From Prostheceraeus crozeri (taxonomy: Eukaryota; Platyhelminthes; Polycladida; Euryleptidae): a stretch of 64,000 nt of DNA. A program made the position numbers and the translations under genes. The notes beneath the pieces were generated by a model. That model searched no databases. It was not told the origin of the DNA and worked only from the letters and a program-made list of their open reading frames with translations. The stretch spans positions 366,898 to 430,897 of the forward strand of contig CAJQUW010000527.1 in assembly GCA_907163375.1 (NCBI GenBank). The letters run 5' to 3'. Numbering within the stretch: position 1 is the stretch's first letter; each line of letters opens with the position of its first letter. This document shows, in pieces, positions 57,140-64,000 of this stretch.

Positions 57140-58012
57140 GCTTTGATTTTATCAACTGTCCTCTCCTTCCAGAGAACTTAGAATCTTTTCTCATCATTAC
57201 AACTTGTTATCTCAGTACATGCCGCATGTATCTGTACATACTCATTAACTAATTGTATACGTATTTTATCTATTGAAAAAATATACTTTCTTAAATATTC
57301 GGATATTTACAGAATTTTCTAGGTACAATACATAATCACAAACTTCAAAATATATAAAAACTGAAGCCATATATGAATTCATAAGTGGTTCCATATATTA
57401 TTTTTTAAGTAGATTAAGTCTACGAAAGAATAACATGCCTGAATTGACGTGCTTTCTTAACGAGCATTCAATCGAATTGGTTACATCAAAGTACACAAAC
57501 AATGACTTTCTTGACTATTCTTGACCCAATGTATTCTCTTCGTATTCTTAACATAAACAATTTAATACAAGAACGTTGCAGAGTAGTTTTCATCTCAATG
57601 ATGAGGATTGCAAATCACCTTTTGATAAAGTTCCGAAAATATATCCAAAGCAAAATCTGTCAGGCAAAATAGCATCGTTATTGCGGAAAGTAAATTGTTG
57701 TTGTGATAATGATGGCGCTTCTAAGTTGACAATGAAAAGGTACCAGCAGGTCAACAGTAATCAGAAATCAGAAATAAGTATCAGTATATTTTGCAAATAT
57801 TCTTGGTCATTATTATTACTGAATGCTTTTTGATAAAATAACTGGTACTTCTATTCTTCCTCCCCTCCCCACATTTTCCAATTTTTCCAAATTCATCGAA
57901 TTTTGTCAAGCGTATATTATATTGGATTTAGAATAGACTTGATCTGTCATTTAGTGATAGCACGGCACCACTTAGAAGTTGTACCTGACCCCTGGTATGA
58001 AGCATTGGTCCC
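57140..58012. other. Unassigned AT-rich sequence
   Basis: No recognisable feature. The frame 57576-57833 has no motif. Confidence 0.35.
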
Positions 58013-58252
58013 TTGGATACTCAGTTAGAATACAAGATACAGCTGTGCTGTGATCATGAACTTCGTGGGATTGTTGCCTACACTGCAGCTACAGTGAACG
58101 GCAAAGCAAGTGCTGTGAATTTTCTACAAACCAGAGGAATTTTACACACTCAACGCTTTTGCGACGGTAGTGAGACTGCACTTAGGAGCAAGAGAAGATC
58201 GCTGACGATGCAACACTCGAGGGTGTTAACAGCAAAAAAGTGGAAAGAATAG
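58013..58252 (+). pseudogene. Possible transposase zinc-ribbon N-terminus (Merlin-like), decayed
   Basis: The frame includes AVNFLQTRGILHTQRFCDGS, resembling the 'FLQ..G(I/L)L...R.C..G' start of Merlin/ISXO2-type transposases, where Cys pairs follow. Here only one Cys of the ribbon is left and no DDE domain follows. The call is tentative. It could also be an unrelated coding fragment. Confidence 0.3.
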
Positions 58253-58416
58253 AAGTACCAAATATCTTGCAACAGATGCGCGAAACTTGAAATGTACAAC
58301 TACTGTCGTTACAGCAATTTGATTCTTCTTAAGATCTAGCAAAATTGACCTTGATCGGTGCCTACTAAAGCATCGGTTGAATTGACCACGAACAAACCAC
58401 TGTTGTCCATTCTAGT

Positions 58417-58671
58417 CATAGAAATTCATAACAATGAAACGTTTAGAATGGAAGTAAGGCTTCACACAATACACAATAGTGGCTCAGAAATAGCACGCAA
58501 TTTCACTTAGATGCGCTTGTCAACGGCTGAATCATTACATTGGAATCTGTTACTAGTGTAAATCTAAGCTTTTATTTGGTCATTTGTGCCCCAACTTAGC
58601 TCCCTCGACAATGACGCGGCCTTTAATCCATTTTCATTCTGGTCAACTTCTGATAAACAACTGTTTCTATG
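58417..58671 (+). mobile_element. MITE family B, copy 3
   Basis: Ends CATAGAAAT and TTTCTATG, flanks ATTCTAGT and ATACTAGT (7 of 8 bases match). Body as in copy 2 with moderate divergence. Confidence 0.85.
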
Positions 58672-58772
58672 ATACTAGTCTAATCAACTACTGCAAAGCA
58701 ATAGGTAGGGTTTCTATGTTTATCTTCATCAATCAAGTTTGTTGTCATGACGTTTTCATCAACCTTGAAAGC

Positions 58773-59033
58773 CACAGAAATAATCGTAGATTGTTTATCT
58801 GAAGTTGACTTGAATGGAAATTGACTCAAGGTCGCGGCACTTCCGGGGGAACTAAGTTGGGGCATGAAGAAACAATGAAAAGCTTAATTCCACATGTGAC
58901 TGATTCTAACCCAATGATGCAGCCGTTGACAGGGGTATCTAAGTGAAAATGCGTGCGATTTTTGTGGGCACTATTATGTATTGCATGAAGTCATACTTCC
59001 ATTCTAGAGGTTTTATTGTTATCAATTTCTATG
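58773..59033 (-). mobile_element. MITE family B, copy 4
   Basis: Opposite orientation to copy 3 and 101 bp away. Ends CACAGAAAT and ATTTCTATG. Perfect 8-bp duplication TTGAAAGC (58765-58772 and 59034-59041). The two copies form a large inverted repeat of about 250-bp arms. Confidence 0.9.
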
Positions 59034-59041
59034 TTGAAAGC

Positions 59042-59970
59042 AGATTTTCCGGGCAAAGTATGGAGAAGAATCAACTCCTTCCCAGCAGCTGTGAGGAATC
59101 AGTTCCCCGCCAATGATATTGAACTCGCGGAGTTGTAAACAAATTCAATTAGATTGTGCAAAACACCACATTTTGTAAGACGAAAGCAATTATTTTGCAG
59201 CTTTAACACATTTTTAGTGTCTCTGTCTCCTGAAACATCACATTTTTCAAAGAGCTTTTTAAAAAACTGAATTCGATTGAGCTTACGCTACTATTTTTGT
59301 GCTTACGAATGTTATTCTTTCAGTTTTTTCAATTGTTTCATAAAGGGAAGTCAGGAAACTGATTAATTAAGTTTTAACCACAATGCGACCTCGCTGTATA
59401 CAAATTGTGACGACTCACGAAATCTCATTGCATTTAGCTGCTTCAATGCGATGGCTGTTCTTTCTCTGCTTTATCACTGATTGATTTGAGAACTCAATCT
59501 GTAGCTCGAGATAGTTACAAGGAAAATTTCGGTAGTCAACAAAGGCAGAATCTCTTTCTCTTATCTAAGGAACTGCATTTACAAAAGCTTGATTTTGTTT
59601 GAAGAAATTCAGCCTTCTTTGATGGTTTCTTTCATTAATCATAGACTGATACTTTTGGCTTCATTGCAAAACTCAAATGTAGAGTTTTCTTTTATCCACG
59701 TCAATACACGAGTGACATTCTGTGTGCAAAGTTTATCGAGGGAACTAGACTTTTAAATGCCTTTCTTATATGATAGTTCAGTGTCTCTGTATACAGTTCT
59801 TGAGACAATTGTAGGATTAGACTGGCGCAGACAGTGAAGCCACCATGGTAAAAAAAATTAGCAATACTATCGCTGGCAGCCTCAAACTTGATCCTTTGAT
59901 TTTTTTTTTGAGATGTTCCACCAAATTTCATCATTTCTTTTGTCTTATCCCTTCCTCCATGAAAATCTTA
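59042..59970. other. Unassigned sequence
   Basis: No recognisable gene or shared repeat. Confidence 0.35.
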
Positions 59971-60700
59971 TCTATTGTAAGCATAGAGTAAGTAGAGTGC
60001 CGGCTCAAAAAGTGTCTGTATACAGTGAAAATTTTTATACCAAAAGATTCAGCTTTGTACTGAGATCACGAGCCTGTGGTCCAAAAAATTATTTGAGCAG
60101 TTTTAAAAAGCCAAATTTTTGCAAATTTATATACTACCGAAATGAAGCCCTTTTACAAGTAGTATTACAAATTGGATATCCAAAGGAATGAATATTCGCT
60201 AACAAGCATTTCAATTAAGCGGAAATTAGGCTGATGATCTAGGAAATTTTATGAACTACATTATAATGCAAGTCCTTGCAAGTCTTCAAGGAAAAGTTGA
60301 GATCTCATTGTGCTTCTTAGCTGAGATGTCATGTTTTTAATTCAACTTTCAGCGGCATGATTTTATGATTCACAAGGTGTCATTTCTTGAATCTGAATAG
60401 TAATGTGGACCCATTAACATCTTTTGAAGATAATTATAATAAGCTTCCTTGATTATGATGTTTTGCTCTTTCAGTGGCAGTTTGTGATGATCACGCTTAA
60501 AAAATAATCTTATTATAATAAGACTGAGCTTATAGCAACCCAACCAATCGAATTGCTTATATAACAAACTACATTTCCTCTCCAAATTGACGTGATATGG
60601 AGGACTGGTGGAGTACTATTCCGTATTCTGTTTTGCTATCATGATCAGTCAGATTCGTTCACATTTCTCCGAAAGTGTAGAAATTTGCATATCTCACAGG
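59971..60700 (+). mobile_element. MITE family G, copy 3 (right end lost)
   Basis: Follows copies 1 and 2 from GCATAGAGTAAGTAGAGTG through GTATACAGTGAAA, TATATACTACC and TGTGGACCCATT to about 60700. Beyond this the family's right end is replaced by a C-rich tract (60730-60783). Confidence 0.72.
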
Positions 60701-61283
60701 TCGTAGTGGCAGGGTTGCTGTGGGGATTGCTATTTGAATCCCCACCCCACCCCATACCCACAGAATCCCCACACCCCCACAGGATAAGCTTCTGATTAAT
60801 GTGTTGCTCCTGTTCGTATAGAATGATTAATGTCCAATAATTCCATCTCAGTGGAACTTCTGCACATAATTCAACGATCCGAAGGCCGTATTTGACTCCA
60901 GGGATGTGGAATGGGAGTCCTTCAAGAAAGTCACCGACTGTGTGTTGTAACTTTTATGACTTTTCTTTTCTATCTTCGGTATAGGCCTATTGCTCTTTAA
61001 AATTGTAGTAGCCCATTTTCTATCATTATTGAGCCTTGATTCTGACTTGCCACATAGAAATTATTGTACCGAAAATTTAGCTAGATGCTCGTTCAATGCA
61101 CACGTATTTGACTCACAAATTTACATATACATTTGCTTGAATCATTTGGTTGCATTAGCAGATAAGTGCTCTTTATCTATCTCGACTGATTCGTAAGTTT
61201 TGTCGTCTGCTGCCAGCTTACACGTACAGTTTGCATAGGTTCTTCTCACTCCGCTCCGATTCATGAGACATGACACCCTTTTT
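60701..61283. other. C-rich tract and unassigned sequence
   Basis: 60735-60783 is dominated by repeats of CCCCACA/CCCCACC on plus. The rest is unassigned, with a TAGGCCTA palindrome at 60982. Confidence 0.45.
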
Positions 61284-62010
61284 TAGTCCGGCAGCCAGAA
61301 CGAGTTTCTGCAGGGAACGAGGCCGAAAGTGAGACTTTCACAAAATGATGCACACCCTATGCCTAATACGAATCTGCGCGTCTGCCGAGTTCTAGTGAGT
61401 TCCTCTTCTTGTCAGACAGGATCAAAGAAAAGCACATGTAAATCCAATGGGACGCAGATTGCAGTTTTTGGCTAAAATGAAATGTTCTATGTTTTCTCTG
61501 ATTTAACGAAAAGTACTAAGCCTACAGTCATAATTTTTGGCATGGAATGTCTTCAGGTCATTTACTTTCATGTCCATGCACCCCTGTGTATAAAGCTAAA
61601 CACATTCAGATTTGGCAAGCCTCTTGCTTACGGCAAATACCAATATGTTGGCCCACTTCATCCACATTGAACCACATTCTCACATACATTGCCGATCAGA
61701 TACATGACAATAGCACATGCACATAATAGAAAATGACCTGAAGACATTCCATGCCAAAAATTATGACTGTAGGCTTAGTACTTTTTGTGTAATCAAAGAA
61801 GACATAGAACATTTCATTTCAGCCAAAAACTGCAATCTGCGTCCCATTGGATTTACATGTGCTTTTCTTTGATCCTGTCTGACAAGAAGAGGAACTCACT
61901 AGAACTCGGCAGACGCGCAGATTCGTATTAGGCATAGGGTGTGCATCATTTTGTGAAAGTCTCACTTTCGGCCTCGTTCCCTGCAGAAACTCGTTCTGGC
62001 TGCCGGACTA
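61284..62010 (+). mobile_element. Foldback element D, copy 4
   Basis: 727 bp, termini TAGTCCGGCAGCC / GGCTGCCGGACTA, arms of more than 250 bp, flanking triplets TTT and TTT. The short frame at 61482-61670 (+) again contains MECLQVIYFH and LNTFRFGKPL. The core has diverged from copies 1 and 2 but the frame stays open. Confidence 0.87.
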
Positions 62011-64000
62011 TTTCCATAAAACTGCCATCACGTAGTTTATCGTAAACGCAATTCTATCTCGAAATGTTTCTTTTTAATAGTATGACGACATTGTCTTTAT
62101 TTCTTTGCTTTTATAACAAATCGGTTATTGGTAAGCTTGTGCTTTTCAAACTTCATCTTTTACTCACTTTGGATTTTTGGTTCACTAAACCTAGTTATTG
62201 ACCATGGCGATCTTACTTCATTTTGCTACAGGATTATTTTAAGGGTACAATTTTTGCCTTGCTGCTCCCTAAAAGGAGACACATTTCTACAAAAATTCAA
62301 CAACTATACATGTAGACTAAAGGAAACATGGCCTTGTTAAAACGTTTTGGAATGAAATATTAATGCGAGTATATACTTAGTTCTGCATAACACTCGAGCA
62401 TTGCATAGTACGCTATTTTGAAATTTCGATGTTTGTTATATTCGCCTTTTACCGTTCACCGTTTTGAGATTCGCTATTATAACACTAAGCAATTAGTCTA
62501 CATCAAGTAAAATCAAACCTAAGCCTACATTACATCATGTATGCATGCTATGCGAAACATTCTCATGAAATATATACACACTCATTTCAAAGGAACTATA
62601 CTAAAATTCCTCGCTGTAGACAATCGTAATTAAGTACAACATGTTTCACAAAAGCAAGCATGAATGTTTATCACTATACGAGTATCTATTGACATTTTAA
62701 CTGTTAGTGTAAGTCCTGAAGGACCTTAATGTCCCCAAAATATTTTTAGTCAGCTGCTTTTCGTGAAGACTCGATTTTTACTGCAAATAATTTTAAGTGA
62801 ATGTATTTGGCTGTTAGATAGATTATATACGAGTTTCACATGGTCCATCTGTAGGAATATAATCCTGGGCTGTCCTGTAAGTTGGTATTTGGGGTTCACA
62901 ATGTGAGTTTTTCATTCGTTTGGTTGCTTATAGTGATGCTGTTTTCAAATAATAGGAAGTTCATCAACATACAAAGGCAGGGTTGAATATAAATTAAAAA
63001 TATTCATATGTTGCTACACTGCCAGTACTTTAAAATGGTCACTCTATCACAACAAAAGTCACCTGCCAAATATTCTTATGTAGGCCTTTACTATATGTTT
63101 GCGGTCTAACAATGTGTATTATAGCCATCGTTTATTGCTCAGTGGTGCATACCATGTTCATATGTATGAATATTCCCGTTTAATATTCGTTAATTAAATT
63201 AATGTAGCAATCATTGATAATTCCATCTCCATCAATGCCGATAAAAAAGTAAAATATCAAGCGAGTTTGGCCTTTAGGCTATGCATCTCAAGTCTAGAAT
63301 TGCTTCGCAGTAGAAATCGACTATAGGCCTATAGGCCTACACGTAGTGAAGGAAAAAGCTTTGAATCAATATAATCTACTATTACAAATAAATACTTCAA
63401 TGAAAATCATCCTGATATTCTCGACCATTCATGTCATCGAATTATTGCACAAGAATTGGGAGGATGTTGACCCATTTGTGTATGATGATGAAATGCAGCA
63501 CAATGAGCCATTTATTGAGGTACACTTAACTGTGCAGTTAAAGATGCCTATCAGATGAAAATGAAAGTTCTGACAAGTCGTGGACAGGTGAAAAATCTGA
63601 GCTTTCATTATAACTGTGACTGCAATGCGAGTAGATGGCTTTCAGTTGAATGATTTGGTGTGAGAAATCTTTATCACATTGTTCATGTATCCGACGAAAA
63701 TCATACAACATTTTCATGTGTCTTTCTTTGTGGGATGGAACCAACTGGTCTTCTATATCGTAATTAGTTTAAAATGTAGGTTAATAATGATTAATCGCAT
63801 TGATCACGCAAGCTTAATTGCATCAAAAATAATTTTATCAGCTATTTATGCTATTAGAGCAAATATTTGTAAGTCTCCAATTATGCTCTGCAGCAAAGGA
63901 GACTTGCAGAATTCCTTCACTTCAAGACGTCCTTGACACCCCTGGAACTATCACTCAATGTCATTCAAGAATTATTTGACGCGCGTGTGTTACTAATGTG
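62011..64000. other. Unassigned sequence
   Basis: No recognisable gene. The frame 63346-63558 (+, 70 codons) lacks known motifs. Two overlapping-neighbour TAGGCCTA palindromes at 63324 and 63332. Confidence 0.35.

Noticed and set aside
1-64000. CRISPR arrays, prokaryotic operons, rRNA genes
   Set aside because: No regularly spaced short repeats, no long adjacent open frames with ribosome-binding sites, no rRNA sequence recognised.

Overview
The window is eukaryotic. It is AT-rich, gene-poor and packed with animal-type transposable elements: Penelope-like elements with a GIY-YIG endonuclease, CR1/Jockey-like LINEs ending in simple-sequence tails, a mariner with TA target duplications, hAT elements and MITEs with 8-bp duplications, a Harbinger-type MITE with a TTA duplication, a pogo-like remnant and tRNA-like SINEs. 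I saw no prokaryotic operons, CRISPR arrays or rRNA genes. The mix fits an invertebrate metazoan, probably marine. The species cannot be fixed from the sequence alone.

Layout. 1-4.5 kb: unassigned DNA with one element bounded by perfect 63-bp inverted repeats. 4.5-12 kb: two copies of MITE family A and two copies of a ~725-bp foldback family (D), one nested in A. 15-25.4 kb: a LINE fragment, a SINE, the 5' part of a hAT, a decayed D copy, and a nearly intact mariner with an open 351-codon transposase and ~140-bp inverted repeats. 28-36.4 kb: a dense cluster with a Penelope fragment fused to a LINE fragment, a hAT deletion derivative inserted exactly at the end of a MITE, a hammerhead-ribozyme-like motif, a LINE C-terminus, and a Penelope element with inverted 378-bp ends and a 12-bp duplication.

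38.9-40 kb holds the only cellular-type gene I can support: an intronless, strongly altered histone H3 (138 codons, about 19 replacements and two inserted residues, tail nearly intact). A Penelope endonuclease fragment lies 53 bp beyond its stop. 41.7-45.2 kb: a three-layer nest (MITE A hit by a Harbinger MITE and by a hAT MITE, all target duplications readable) and three LINE remnants. 45.9-56 kb: hammerhead-like motifs, three copies of an ~810-bp hAT-like MITE family (G; the third at 60 kb), a third D copy and a SINE. 56.3-57.1 kb: a pogo-like element with CCCGGG repeats. 58.4-59 kb: two MITE B copies facing each other. 61.3-62 kb: the fourth full D copy.

No pathway or operon is visible. 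The relations between the features are those of mobile elements inserted into one another, and the nesting gives a relative chronology at several loci. The points most worth following up are the divergent H3, the hammerhead candidates, the Penelope element and the readable nests.
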